Program-made: the position numbers and the translations under genes | DNA from: CAKTOF01 sp964523945 | GTDB taxonomy: Bacteria > Bacillota > Clostridia > Oscillospirales > Oscillospiraceae | DNA length: 34,322 bases | Direction: 5' to 3' | NCBI GenBank assembly: GCA_964523945.1 | Contig: CAZGBU010000007.1 | Coordinates: forward strand, 1-34,322 | The notes under the pieces: generated by a model | The model's input: only the letters and a program-made list of their open reading frames with translations | Database searches by the model: none | Told to the model about the DNA's origin: nothing | In this document: positions 16,287-23,995 of the stretch, one piece after another | Numbering within the stretch: position 1 is the first letter of the stretch | How the letters are laid out: each line of letters begins with the position of its first letter

Positions 16287-17165
16287 TCAGCCATCGCGCT
16301 CAGCCAGGTAGTCCGCAAGCGCACGGAGAAACGCCGCATCCGCAAATCCGTCAAGCGCCTGCTTGGCACGCTCTGTCTCCAGCCGAACCATATCCGCGCA
16401 GGCCGGGATGCCATAGAGCGAGGCGAACGTCGACTTGCCGTTGGCGCTGTCGGACCCGGCAGGACGGCCGGTGCTGGCTTCGTCGCCGATCACGTCGAGC
16501 ATATCATCCCGAATCTGAAACGCCAGACCGAGCGATGCGGCATAGGCAGCCGCAGCGCGTTCCTGGGCGGGACTTCCGTCGGCAGCAATCACGCCGAGCC
16601 GGCATGCTGCCTCGATCATTTCACCCGTCTTGTGCCGGTGAATGGCCGTGATATACTCCGCCGAGAGTGCACGATCTTCGCCCTCCAGATCCATCATCTG
16701 ACCTCCGACCATTCCATATGGACCGGCCGCTTTTGAAAGGACCTGCACCGCGCGGCAGATCTGCTCCGGCGCAAGCTGTGCGCCGGACAGTTCGGTAAAC
16801 GCCGCCGTCAGGAGCGCATCGCCGGCAAGCAGCGCAGCAGATTCTCCAAATGCGCGGTGGTTGGTCGGCCGGCCACGGCGATAGTCGTCATTGTCCATAC
16901 ACGGCAAATCGTCGTGAATCAAGCTGTAGGTATGGATCATCTCCACACCGGCTGCAAACGGCATCGCCTTTTCCGGGTCGTCGCCGCATACGCGGCAGAA
17001 TTCCAGCGTCAGAACCGGCCGGATACGCTTGCCACCGGAGAGCAGGCTGTATCGCATCGCTTCAAACAGCCGGTCCTGCGGCAGTGAACGCTCGGTAAAG
17101 CGCTGGCTGAGGTAGGCATCGATCTCTGCACAATAGTCCTGCAGCTTCTGTTTCAGTTCACTCAT
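16287..17165 (-). CDS. ispA: Farnesyl diphosphate synthase (short-chain polyprenyl synthase)
   Basis: Joins isopentenyl and dimethylallyl units into geranyl/farnesyl diphosphate. The 292-aa protein has GGKRIRP, the first Asp-rich motif LIHDDLPCMDNDDYRRGRPT (DDxxxxD with the insert typical of bacterial FPP synthases) and the second QIRDDMLDVIGD. The ATG at 17165 lies in ATGAGTGA, overlapping the xseB stop by 8 nt, so translation is coupled to xseB. Upstream is the exonuclease VII pair, downstream the OLE RNA, then oapA and dxs; ispA and dxs thus place isoprenoid synthesis on both sides of the RNA. Confidence 0.96.
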   Translation of the reverse strand: MSELKQKLQDYCAEIDAYLSQRFTERSLPQDRLFEAMRYSLLSGGKRIRPVLTLEFCRVCGDDPEKAMPFAAGVEMIHTYSLIHDDLPCMDNDDYRRGRPTNHRAFGESAALLAGDALLTAAFTELSGAQLAPEQICRAVQVLSKAAGPYGMVGGQMMDLEGEDRALSAEYITAIHRHKTGEMIEAACRLGVIAADGSPAQERAAAAYAASLGLAFQIRDDMLDVIGDEASTGRPAGSDSANGKSTFASLYGIPACADMVRLETERAKQALDGFADAAFLRALADYLAERDG

Positions 17166-17388
17166 CTTCTTCAAACGGAAGCTCGAGCGGCTCACCGTCT
17201 GCTCCTTTCATCAGTTTTGCAACCTGAAGCTCTGCACTGTCGAGCAGGTCATTGCAGCTGTGAACCAGGCCAATTCCCTCTTCAAACAGCTTCAGCGCAT
17301 CCTCCAGCGGTGCATCACCTTTCTCCAGCTGCTGGACAATCTCGTCTAGCCGGTTCATGGATTGTTCAAACGACTTGGATTCTTCCAT
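17158..17388 (-). CDS. xseB: Exodeoxyribonuclease VII small subunit
   Basis: Small subunit of exonuclease VII, which degrades single-stranded DNA from both ends together with XseA. The 76-aa product has the family pattern SFEQSMNRLDEIVQQLEKGD followed by LEDALKLFEEGIGLVHSC and an acidic C-terminus. The ATG at 17388 is chosen because GGAGGAAGAG stands directly upstream. The gene starts 34 nt inside the end of xseA and overlaps ispA by 8 nt, which points to tight co-translation of all three. Confidence 0.93.
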   Translation of the reverse strand: MEESKSFEQSMNRLDEIVQQLEKGDAPLEDALKLFEEGIGLVHSCNDLLDSAELQVAKLMKGADGEPLELPFEEDE

Positions 17389-18596
17389 ATCTCTTCCTCC
17401 CAAACATGATCAACAGTGGCGTCGAGTACGCCGCACGCGAGTATAACCCGAATCTGCGCGCCGGGCACGGTCTGATCGTATTGTTTGACAATCCCGCCGG
17501 CTTCATCCAGCACCAGGGAATAGCCGCGCCCCAGCACTTTCAATGGACTGAGCGCATCGAGCGCAGCGCTCAAACGGACAAACCGCTGCCGCCGCTGTTG
17601 AACGAGCGATGAAAACGCGCTGCTCAGGCGGCGCAGCTGCGCGTCAAGCTGCTGTCGGCGCTGCTGGATCGGAAACAGAGGATCCGTCAGCGCACGGCTG
17701 GACGCATAGCGCGCAAGCCTTGTGCGGCTAAGCTTCAGGCTGCGTAAGAGCGACTGTGTCATCCTGCTGCGCTTCTGCTGCAATTCGAGCCGCAACTCCG
17801 TCTGATCCGGCGCAATCAGCTCAGCGGCGTTTGATGGTGTGGCAGCACGGACATCGGCCACAAAATCGGAGATGGTGACATCCGGTTCATGGCCGACTGC
17901 CGAAACAACCGGAATCTCGGATGCAAAGATCGCGCGTGCAACCCGCTCATCGTTGAACGCCCACAGGTCCTCAATCGACCCGCCGCCGCGGCCGGTGATG
18001 ATAACGTCAGCCAGTTGAAAGCGGTTGACATAACGAATTGCACCCGCAATTTCTGCAGGTGCCTCCGTTCCCTGCACACGCACCGGCAGAATGACAACCT
18101 TTGAAAGCGGATAGCGCCGCCCAAGAATCCGCAGCATATCGTGCACCGCCGCACCGGCCGACGAGGTTACAATGGCTATCCGGTGCGGATAGCGCGGCAA
18201 TGGTTTCTTCACAGACGGATCGAACAGGCCTTCCTGCGCCAAACGCTGCTTGAACTGTTCAAACGCAACATACAGCTCGCCGACGCCATCAGGCGTCAGC
18301 CCAGTGCAGTAGAGCTGATACTGTCCATCACGCGGATAGACCGAAATGCGTCCCGTCGCAAGCACTTTCATGCCGTCCTCCGGCCGGAACCGGAGCCGGG
18401 CCGCACTGGATCGGAACATCACGCAGCGCAGCGCACCGGCAGCATCTTTCATCGTAAAATAGTGATGCCCGGATGGATAGACGCGGTAATTGCTCAACTC
18501 ACCGCGCACACAGATGTGGCCGAGAAGCGGATCACCGTCAACCATGGTTTTGATGTATTCATTGACTTGACTGACTTCCCAGATTCCCTGCTCCAT
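17355..18596 (-). CDS. xseA: Exodeoxyribonuclease VII large subunit
   Basis: Catalytic subunit of exonuclease VII. The 413-aa protein has an N-terminal OB fold (residues ~5-100, VSQVNEYIKTMVDGDPLLG, SGHHYFTMKDAAG), the catalytic region with VTSSAGAAVHDML, GRGGGSIEDLWAFNDE and SAVGHEPDVTISDFVAD, and a C-terminal helical region rich in Arg, Gln and Leu that wraps XseB. GRGYSLV near the C-terminus is also typical. Its ATG follows the stop codon of the Kae1-like gene with no gap (TAGATG). Confidence 0.96.
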   Translation of the reverse strand: MEQGIWEVSQVNEYIKTMVDGDPLLGHICVRGELSNYRVYPSGHHYFTMKDAAGALRCVMFRSSAARLRFRPEDGMKVLATGRISVYPRDGQYQLYCTGLTPDGVGELYVAFEQFKQRLAQEGLFDPSVKKPLPRYPHRIAIVTSSAGAAVHDMLRILGRRYPLSKVVILPVRVQGTEAPAEIAGAIRYVNRFQLADVIITGRGGGSIEDLWAFNDERVARAIFASEIPVVSAVGHEPDVTISDFVADVRAATPSNAAELIAPDQTELRLELQQKRSRMTQSLLRSLKLSRTRLARYASSRALTDPLFPIQQRRQQLDAQLRRLSSAFSSLVQQRRQRFVRLSAALDALSPLKVLGRGYSLVLDEAGGIVKQYDQTVPGAQIRVILACGVLDATVDHVWEEEIWKNPSRLNNP

Positions 18597-19517
18597 CTAA
18601 TTCGCCTCCATTCGGCTGGCGAGCACTGCGATCCCGATTGCATTATCCGTCGAATACTGCGGCGCACCGAACACGGCACTGAATGGCGCCATCGCCTGCC
18701 GCAGCATGGAATTCGACGCCACGCCGCCGGAAAAAACAACCGGCAGCCCCGGATTGGCGCTGAGCAGCTGCTCTGTCGCCGTACGGACAGCCGTACAGAT
18801 CGTAGACAGGGCCGCATACGCAACCCGACCGGGCTGTGCGCCGGACGCGTGAAGGGATGCCAGCTGGTTCTGCACACCGGAGAGCGAAAACCAACCATCC
18901 ACTGTCCTGACACGAAATGCAGGCACATCACTGTCCTCCGCCGAAAGCACATCAAGCGCCTTCCCAGCGGGGAACGGCAACCCCAGCATCTTGCCGGTCC
19001 GGTCGATCAGCTGCCCAGCCGAGAGATCGCGCGAACCGCCAACAATCTGCGCAGAAAAAAGCGCGCCCTCTGGCTTCACAAGCAGCAGTTCCGTTGTGCC
19101 GCCGGACAAATGCCAACACAAAAACGGCCGCGACAGCAGCGCCAGCTGCCCGGCCGACCAAAGAACCGCCGCGATATGTCCCTGCTGATGAGAAAAGCGA
19201 TAAAACGGTATGCTGCGAAGGTTGGCATAGGATTCGGCAAAGGAAGCGCCGGCCAAAAAGCACGGCATATATGAGCCCTCGACAGCGCGCGGCCGTGTGC
19301 TGGCCGCTACGGCATGAATCTCGCCGATTCCGCCGATCGATAATTCTGCCGTCAGCGCAGGCAGGCGCTGAATATGTGCAAACAAAGCGTCGCTCTGACG
19401 CAGTCCCAGCTGCCCCGGTTTCACATCAAGAAGCCGGGAGATATTTTTTGCAACTCCGCCGCCAAACAGTGCACACGAGGTTGTGTAATTGCTGGTGTCA
19501 AATGCGAGGCAAATCAT
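18597..19517 (-). CDS. Kae1/TsaD-like domain protein (M22 family)
   Basis: A 306-aa ASKHA-fold protein related to TsaD, the tRNA t6A threonylcarbamoyl transferase. It has the N-terminal AFDTSNYTTSCAL phosphate loop, the metal-binding HxxxH as His110-QQG-His114, WHLSGGTTELL and the C-terminal FSGGVASNSMLR. It is shorter than standard TsaD (~340 aa) and has STRPRAVEGSYMP where TsaD usually has the GPGL..L..G segment. This kind of paralog is common in clostridia next to xseA; its function is not established, and I see no evidence that it is the genome's only TsaD. The ATG overlaps the nusB stop (ATGA), and its own stop touches xseA. Confidence 0.82.
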   Translation of the reverse strand: MICLAFDTSNYTTSCALFGGGVAKNISRLLDVKPGQLGLRQSDALFAHIQRLPALTAELSIGGIGEIHAVAASTRPRAVEGSYMPCFLAGASFAESYANLRSIPFYRFSHQQGHIAAVLWSAGQLALLSRPFLCWHLSGGTTELLLVKPEGALFSAQIVGGSRDLSAGQLIDRTGKMLGLPFPAGKALDVLSAEDSDVPAFRVRTVDGWFSLSGVQNQLASLHASGAQPGRVAYAALSTICTAVRTATEQLLSANPGLPVVFSGGVASNSMLRQAMAPFSAVFGAPQYSTDNAIGIAVLASRMEAN

Positions 19518-20011
19518 TGCGGCGCGCGCTCCCGCTCCGGCTGTTCGGCCGGTTCTGTCTGCGCCGCCTCAGATGCATGACGGGAAAACGAGCCAAGAAT
19601 GCCGTTGATAAATGGGATCGTACTCTCATCCTCATACTTTTTTGCCAGCACGACGGCCTCGTTGATTGCTACCCCGGTCGGCACATCGTCCACATACAGG
19701 CTTTCGTACATCGCCACGCGCATGATACACTTGGCCAGACTGGAAATGCGCGAGAGGTTCCAGCCAACAGAGTATGCGGCGATATAGCCGTCGAGCTCTT
19801 CCTTCTTCTCCGTCACACCGGATACTACAGTCGAAATGTAGTCGAGCTGCTTGCGGTTCGGCCGCTCGGCATAGATGGCGGTTTCCTCTGCAAGGCGGTC
19901 ATAATACGCCCGGTCAAACCACGCGTCAATCAGTTCTTTTGGCGCTTGGCCGGTAAACGACTCGGCAAAGAGCAGATGAACCGCGATTTCCCTGGCATTG
20001 GAGCGCGTCAT
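19514..20011 (-). CDS. nusB: Transcription antitermination factor NusB
   Basis: RNA-binding factor that, with NusE (S10), recognises boxA and supports antitermination of rRNA transcription. The 165-aa all-helical protein starts with RSNAREIAVHLLFAESF and ends the conserved part with PTGVAINEAVVLAKKYEDESTIPFINGILG, a clear NusB signature. About 20 acidic and Pro/Glu/Arg-rich residues follow. The ATG at 20011 is preceded by GGAGGGAACG. It follows a terminator, so a promoter should lie in 20012-20135, but I could not identify one with confidence. First gene of the cluster that ends in recN. Confidence 0.94.
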   Translation of the reverse strand: MTRSNAREIAVHLLFAESFTGQAPKELIDAWFDRAYYDRLAEETAIYAERPNRKQLDYISTVVSGVTEKKEELDGYIAAYSVGWNLSRISSLAKCIMRVAMYESLYVDDVPTGVAINEAVVLAKKYEDESTIPFINGILGSFSRHASEAAQTEPAEQPERERAPQ

Positions 20012-20135
20012 ATCGTTCCCTCCGATTTTCTTTCTTCTGTAAAACTCTGCGCGCGGGCCATCAGGACCTGCGCGCGGCGGCAACAACACACGCCAGATGG
20101 CGGCGTGCGGTCAATTATTCCAGGCCGATGCAAAG

Positions 20136-20174
20136 CAAAAAAGGAAACCCCTTGTCTGGAAACAAAGGGTTTCC
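20136..20174 (-). terminator. Intrinsic terminator downstream of asp23
   Basis: On the minus strand GGAAACCC (about 20167-20174) pairs with GGGTTTCC (about 20143-20150), with further pairs inside, followed by a run of six to seven T (20136-20142). It lies 10 bp after the asp23 stop and separates the spoIIIA-asp23 region from nusB. Confidence 0.85.
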
Positions 20175-20183
20175 CTTTTCCTG

Positions 20184-20552
20184 TTATTTTGCAAGAGAGA
20201 CGCCGCACACGCTGACATTGACCGCCCGCACCGGGACACCGGTCATACCCTCGACCGCGCTGACAACCTTCTCCTGGACGGCAGCCGCCGTTTCAATCAC
20301 CGGATAGCCGTAGGTCAGCACGACACAACAGTCAAGGCTGATCGCGTCGTCAGTCATGTTGACCCGAATTCCCTTGGTCAGAACCTTTTTTGCAATGGCG
20401 TCCGCCGGGATGGAGCCGAGGCCCGACGTCAGGCCGCAGATCCCCTCGACATCGAGAATGGCAAGCGCCGCAATGGACGCGACAACGTCGTCGGAGATAT
20501 TGACCGTGCCGTTGTCCTGCTTCTTCGTGATGTATTCTCTGCTGTCACTCAT
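20184..20552 (-). CDS. Asp23/Gls24 family envelope stress protein
   Basis: A 122-aa Asp23/Gls24 protein with the usual GTVNISDDVVASIAALAILDVEG start and a C-terminal VPVRAVNVSVCGVSL. Members lie beneath the membrane and are linked to alkaline and envelope stress; in clostridia one copy normally stands between spoIIIAH and nusB, as here. AAGGAGG precedes the ATG. No AmaP-type membrane anchor gene follows, unlike in Staphylococcus. A separate promoter is visible upstream, so it need not depend on the sporulation operon. Confidence 0.92.
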   Translation of the reverse strand: MSDSREYITKKQDNGTVNISDDVVASIAALAILDVEGICGLTSGLGSIPADAIAKKVLTKGIRVNMTDDAISLDCCVVLTYGYPVIETAAAVQEKVVSAVEGMTGVPVRAVNVSVCGVSLAK

Positions 20553-20578
20553 CGGAGAACCTCCTTTTCTTCCGTACT

Positions 20579-20606
20579 ATTGTATCACATTCTGGGAAAA
20601 AAACAA
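20579..20606 (-). promoter_or_regulatory. Probable sigma-A-type promoter of asp23
   Basis: Minus-strand -35 TTGTTT (20601-20606) and -10 TACAAT (20579-20584) are separated by 16 nt, directly after the original TGA of the spoIIIAH frame. It would let the envelope protein be made outside sporulation. Confidence 0.5.
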
Positions 20607-20677
20607 CATCATTTTACTTCGATCACGCGAATCTCCGCCATGGTATAGTCGGACTGACTCGTCACGATGTCGGCAAT

Positions 20678-21187
20678 CTACGCAACTTCTTCAGCGGCAA
20701 GCCCCTCTTCCGGCGCAGCGACAGCGATGGAGATACCGGAGTCTGTCATGTACGCAACACAGTCGGAATAGCCCTTGGCAATGATTAGGCTCTCAATCTG
20801 CGCCTCTGCCAGCGCGGTAGCCACTACCTCTTCGAGTGCGTCTGACGCGCTGACAGCCGCCTCGGAGGTGCCGTCCGTATCATATGCCATGACTTCCTGC
20901 AGTGTGGAGACGGCGCTGTCGCGTGACTCCTGCCGGCTCAGGCGTACCTCGGCAAAATACTCATCCATGGAGGTTGTCTCCTCCAACCCCTCATAGGCGG
21001 ATGCGAGCAGCGCACTGTCGTCCTCGCTGCTGACCAATGAGGAATCTCCAAGCAGGAGATCACTGTCAAGCGTTTCGGTCAGTTCCGGCGTGCTGTCTCC
21101 CTGGTTATACGACCAGTTCAGATAGATCCCGGCGCAGACAAACAGCAGCACCGTTGCGATCACCGCGTTGCGTTTCCATACTTTCAT
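20678..21187 (-). CDS. spoIIIAH: Stage III sporulation protein AH, truncated by an in-frame TAG
   Basis: Mother-cell protein that pairs with forespore SpoIIQ across the two membranes. It has one N-terminal membrane helix (NAVIATVLLFVCAGIYLNW), an acidic Ser/Glu-rich stretch, and a C-terminal ring-building (YscJ/FliF-like) domain with SRQESRDSAVSTLQEVM and KGYSDCVAYMTDSGISIAV. The frame meets TAG at 20678-20680 after 169 residues. The same frame then continues for 22 codons (IADIVTSQSDYTMAEIRVIE and two more) to TGA at 20609-20611, which matches how SpoIIIAH proteins end. The TAG is one base from CAG (Gln). If real, the last helix and strand of the ring domain are lost. The ribosome site is GGGAGGAA. 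Confidence 0.85.
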   Translation of the reverse strand: MKVWKRNAVIATVLLFVCAGIYLNWSYNQGDSTPELTETLDSDLLLGDSSLVSSEDDSALLASAYEGLEETTSMDEYFAEVRLSRQESRDSAVSTLQEVMAYDTDGTSEAAVSASDALEEVVATALAEAQIESLIIAKGYSDCVAYMTDSGISIAVAAPEEGLAAEEVA

Positions 21188-21205
21188 GGTTGGTTCCTCC
21201 CTGTT

Positions 21206-21730
21206 TTATGATTTCATTTTGACGACTGTAATTTGATCGGAGCCGAGTCCCGTCAGGGCGGCCACAGCGCTGACAATGCTCAGCCGCACAGCGGCAGAGT
21301 CCGCTCCCTCGCAGACGACGAGCGCACCCATGCAGGTCGGACTTCGTGTCTGAACAACAAGCGCCTGCTGCTGCGATGATCCGCTCTGTATCGTAACGGT
21401 TGTCTGCTCTGATGAAGTGCTCTCCCCCATTCCGCTCGATGATGTATCAGTCTGGTAGACTACCTCACCATCATCCTGCCAACTGAGTACAACGCAGGCT
21501 TCTCCCGCACCTTCGATCTGGCTGATGGCTTCCTGAAGCGCCTGCTCCATAGAACGTTCTTCATTATCTGCATCCGAAGGCGGCGGCTCACTGACCTCCT
21601 CCGCCTCCGGCGCGGCAGACGACCAGAGCAGCAGAATGACGCCGAGCAGCGCAATCAGCAGTGCATACTTGTATTTTCCCAGACGCTCAGACAGCTCTTG
21701 CCAACCCGGAATACTCCATTTTTTCTTCAT
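21206..21730 (-). CDS. spoIIIAG: Stage III sporulation protein AG
   Basis: Forms the large ring of the SpoIIIA-SpoIIQ channel in the mother-cell membrane. The 174-aa protein has a cytoplasmic N-terminus (WQELSERLGKYKY), one membrane helix (ALLIALLGVILLLW), an acidic linker and a ring-building domain with LQEAISQIEGAGEACVVLSW and the C-terminal GALVVCEGADSAAVRLSIVSAVAALTG. Its ATG overlaps the spoIIIAF stop by 4 nt (ATGA). It is a little shorter than the Bacillus protein (229 aa) in the beta-triangle insertion, here Ser/Gln-rich. Confidence 0.93.
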   Translation of the reverse strand: MKKKWSIPGWQELSERLGKYKYALLIALLGVILLLWSSAAPEAEEVSEPPPSDADNEERSMEQALQEAISQIEGAGEACVVLSWQDDGEVVYQTDTSSSGMGESTSSEQTTVTIQSGSSQQQALVVQTRSPTCMGALVVCEGADSAAVRLSIVSAVAALTGLGSDQITVVKMKS

Positions 21731-22209
21731 TCGTCAACCCACTCCTGTGACGCCGCGTCGACGGCCAGATTGGATTCGATATACGCCGAGAGCGCTTCGC
21801 GCTGCTCTGCCGTCACGCTGCCCGTAATGATCACACCGGACGGATATGGATACGTTCCGTCCGTATCAACTGTAACCTCTGCGGCAATGGAAAGTCCCAT
21901 CTGCTCGGCTTTGTCCAAGATATATGATTCCGCGCGCTGTTTTATGAGCGTGGCAATCAGGTCACGGCTGTGAACTTCAATCCCGCTCTGCGCGGCGTCC
22001 GATGCCATGGCGCTGCGCGCGATCGATTGCGCCAGTCCCGTCAGGTCCAGCGAAGAGAACGGCGACAGGCAGACCAGAATCATCAGCAGGCCGCACACAA
22101 GTACACAGATGCGCCGCACCGGATTTTTCGGCACAACAGCAAGCAGAATCGCAGTGAGGAGCGATACGGCCACAATGCTCAAAAGATATGTCCGAATCGA
22201 ATCGCTCAT
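21727..22209 (-). CDS. spoIIIAF: Stage III sporulation protein AF
   Basis: A 160-aa SpoIIIA channel component. Two N-terminal membrane helices (YLLSIVAVSLLTAILLAVV and ICVLVCGLLMILVCLSPF) separated by the conserved PKNPVRR turn are followed by a soluble ring-building-like domain (KQRAESYILDKAEQMGLS and VIITGSVTAEQREALSAYI). The ATG at 22209 overlaps the spoIIIAE stop (ATGA), which sets the start. An upstream in-frame codon at 22233 would lie inside spoIIIAE. Confidence 0.93.
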   Translation of the reverse strand: MSDSIRTYLLSIVAVSLLTAILLAVVPKNPVRRICVLVCGLLMILVCLSPFSSLDLTGLAQSIARSAMASDAAQSGIEVHSRDLIATLIKQRAESYILDKAEQMGLSIAAEVTVDTDGTYPYPSGVIITGSVTAEQREALSAYIESNLAVDAASQEWVDE

Positions 22210-23396
22210 ACGCTCACCGCTTTCATGGAGCATACACAGGAAATCAGAAGCAGCAGCGCCTCCGTGCCGGTCATGGCGAGCAGGAACCCCATCGCTGTGG
22301 ACACGGCGTCAATCATGCCAACCAAGCGCTTTTCCCCGATGGCTGCGGAAAGGGCTGCAGCAATCTTAAAAATCAGGTACTGCACCCCAAGCCGCAGAAA
22401 CGGATACGCACAGATTCCCAGGATTGCCAGCATACCAAACACGCCCACGGACGTGCGCAGCAGTGACGCGCTGACCAGCACCGTTTCCGATGCATCTGCG
22501 ATGATCGAACCGACGACCGGCACCGCACCGGAAAGCGTGAGCTTGGCCGCCCGGACCTTTGCCGAGTCAGCAGAGCCGGAAATCACGCCCGAAATGGTGA
22601 TATATGCGATAAAAATCAGCAGCAGCCATTTCAGGCTGTTGGTGATGATCCATCGAATGAAATCCGCCATCCGCTTGAGCGTGCTGTTGCCAACAGCGGC
22701 CTCGGCCGCACTGATCGCAAGATACGCATACACGAGCGGCAGAAACAGCACGGTAATCAGATTGATTAGGAGATTGGAAAACAGCACCGTCGCCGCATAG
22801 ATGGCCGCAGATGAGGATGTCGCGCCGGTTGCTACGGTAGCAGCCGCCATGGTCGGCAGCAGGACGTTTGAAAACACCTGCACCTGATCCAGTGTGTCAC
22901 GCCCGAGTGAGATCAGAGCATTCAGACTGCCGGCGCACGCGGCGGTAATTGCCAGTACGCCGGCGATCGCAACCACATCGGACGAGACAGATTCTGCAAA
23001 CTGGCCGACCAGTGCGCAAAGCAGAACNNNNNNNNNNNNNNNNNNNNNNNNNNNNNNNNNNNNNNNNNNNNNNNNNNNNNNNNNNNNNNNNNNNNNNNNN
23101 NNNNNNNNNNNNNNNNNNNNNNNNNNNCAAAGCAGAACAATCGCAAGGACCATTGCGCCGCTGCGCAGCGCGCTGCGAATTGCACCGCCGCTACGCTCAC
23201 CGAGAACCGAGAGAATCTCGCTGACCCCCGCCGCCAGATCATCCGACGATTCCGGCGTCAGGTCTCCGAGCATATCCCGCACATCATCCGGCACGGCCTG
23301 TTCCAGCGGCGCGGTATCGAATGCGGCATCCGATTCGGCACGAACCGGACTCAGCAGCAGAGCGCCGAGCAAGACCAGAAGGATCATCTTTCGCAT
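22206..23396 (-). CDS. spoIIIAE: Stage III sporulation protein AE (interrupted by an assembly gap)
   Basis: The large multi-spanning membrane protein of the SpoIIIA complex. It has a signal-like start (MRKMILLVLLGALLLSPVRAES), an acidic extracytoplasmic segment, and then many helices including the conserved QVQVFSNVLLPTMAAATVATG, SADSAKVRAAKLTLSGAVP and VVGSIIADASETVL blocks. The gap of 100 N (23028-23127) falls in the first helix region. Both edges carry the same 11 bases, and removing the N plus one copy restores the frame as MVLAIVLLCALVGQF and gives 359 aa. The ATG at 23396 follows GGAGTGATGGA, 5 bp after the spoIIIAD stop. Confidence 0.93.
   Translation of the reverse strand: MRKMILLVLLGALLLSPVRAESDAAFDTAPLEQAVPDDVRDMLGDLTPESSDDLAAGVSEILSVLGERSGGAIRSALRSGAMVLAIVLLXXXXXXXXXXXXXXXXXXXXXXXXXXXXXXXXXXVLLCALVGQFAESVSSDVVAIAGVLAITAACAGSLNALISLGRDTLDQVQVFSNVLLPTMAAATVATGATSSSAAIYAATVLFSNLLINLITVLFLPLVYAYLAISAAEAAVGNSTLKRMADFIRWIITNSLKWLLLIFIAYITISGVISGSADSAKVRAAKLTLSGAVPVVGSIIADASETVLVSASLLRTSVGVFGMLAILGICAYPFLRLGVQYLIFKIAAALSAAIGEKRLVGMIDAVSTAMGFLLAMTGTEALLLLISCVCSMKAVSV
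23028..23127. other. Scaffold gap of 100 N inside spoIIIAE
   Basis: Exactly 100 unknown bases, the usual placeholder for a gap of unknown size. The left flank ends in CAAAGCAGAAC and the right flank begins with CAAAGCAGAAC, so the contigs probably overlap by 11 bp and no sequence is missing. Confidence 0.97.
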
Positions 23397-23400
23397 TCCA

Positions 23401-23790
23401 TCACTCCAGAAGTGTTTCGACAAGAGACAAAACCGCCTCAAGCAGCGGCAGAGCGCAGTAGAGCGCAGCGGCAGCGCCGCACAGCCCAATCAGGCGGGCA
23501 AGTGAGCTCTCGCCTGCGTCCGAGCAGACGGTCGCGGCAATGTCCGTAATCAAACCGATCGCCACCACTTTGAGCAGCGGCATCAAGAATGCATTGGAGA
23601 AGCCGGCTGTCTCGCGCAGCCGTTCCACAAAACTGAGCAGCGGCCGGATCAGCGATAGCAGCGTCACGCACAGCAGGCAGCAGCATGCGAGCAAGAGCGC
23701 GAGCGCCATCGGCTGGTTCTGCTTTTTGAGAATGGAGATCAGGATTGCGCCCACAATGCCGGCCGCAGCAGCGCGGATGAGCGTGTCCAT
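23401..23790 (-). CDS. spoIIIAD: Stage III sporulation protein AD
   Basis: A 129-aa membrane protein of the SpoIIIA complex, with about four helices: IRAAAAGIVGAILISIL, PMALALLLACCCLLCVTLL, a central amphipathic stretch with AFLMPLLKVVAIGLITDIAATVC, and a last helix with GLCGAAAALYCALPLLEAV. The AGESSLARLIGLCG segment before the last helix is the family hallmark. Its ATG follows the spoIIIAC stop with no gap (TAGATG). Confidence 0.94.
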   Translation of the reverse strand: MDTLIRAAAAGIVGAILISILKKQNQPMALALLLACCCLLCVTLLSLIRPLLSFVERLRETAGFSNAFLMPLLKVVAIGLITDIAATVCSDAGESSLARLIGLCGAAAALYCALPLLEAVLSLVETLLE

Positions 23791-23985
23791 CTAAAAGTTA
23801 AACAGCGTCTTGACCATGTCGAACAGCTCAGCGATCTCCTGTACGACGATCATCAGTACGACAACCAGTCCGGCCAGCGTCGTCATGGTCGCCATTTCCT
23901 CGCGCCCCGAGCGTGAAAGTACCTGGTTGAGAATCGACACGATGATCCCGACGGCTGCAATTTTAAAAATCAGATCAATGTTCAT
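23791..23985 (-). CDS. spoIIIAC: Stage III sporulation protein AC
   Basis: A 64-aa protein with two membrane helices (LIFKIAAVGIIVSILNQVL and TLAGLVVVLMIVVQEIAELF), joined by the conserved loop SRSGREEMATMTT; this pattern and size are specific for SpoIIIAC. It resembles export-apparatus subunits of type III secretion and is thought to form part of the membrane core with AD and AE. It lies 10 bp after spoIIIAB and directly abuts spoIIIAD. Confidence 0.94.
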   Translation of the reverse strand: MNIDLIFKIAAVGIIVSILNQVLSRSGREEMATMTTLAGLVVVLMIVVQEIAELFDMVKTLFNF

Positions 23986-23995
23986 ACGCCACCGC

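Noticed and set aside
20012..20135. Possible nusB promoter (TTGACC with a distant TGTGTT) and a direct CTGCGCGCGG repeat
   Set aside because: The -10 is poor with an 18-nt spacer, and the repeat is short and GC-rich, as expected by chance.
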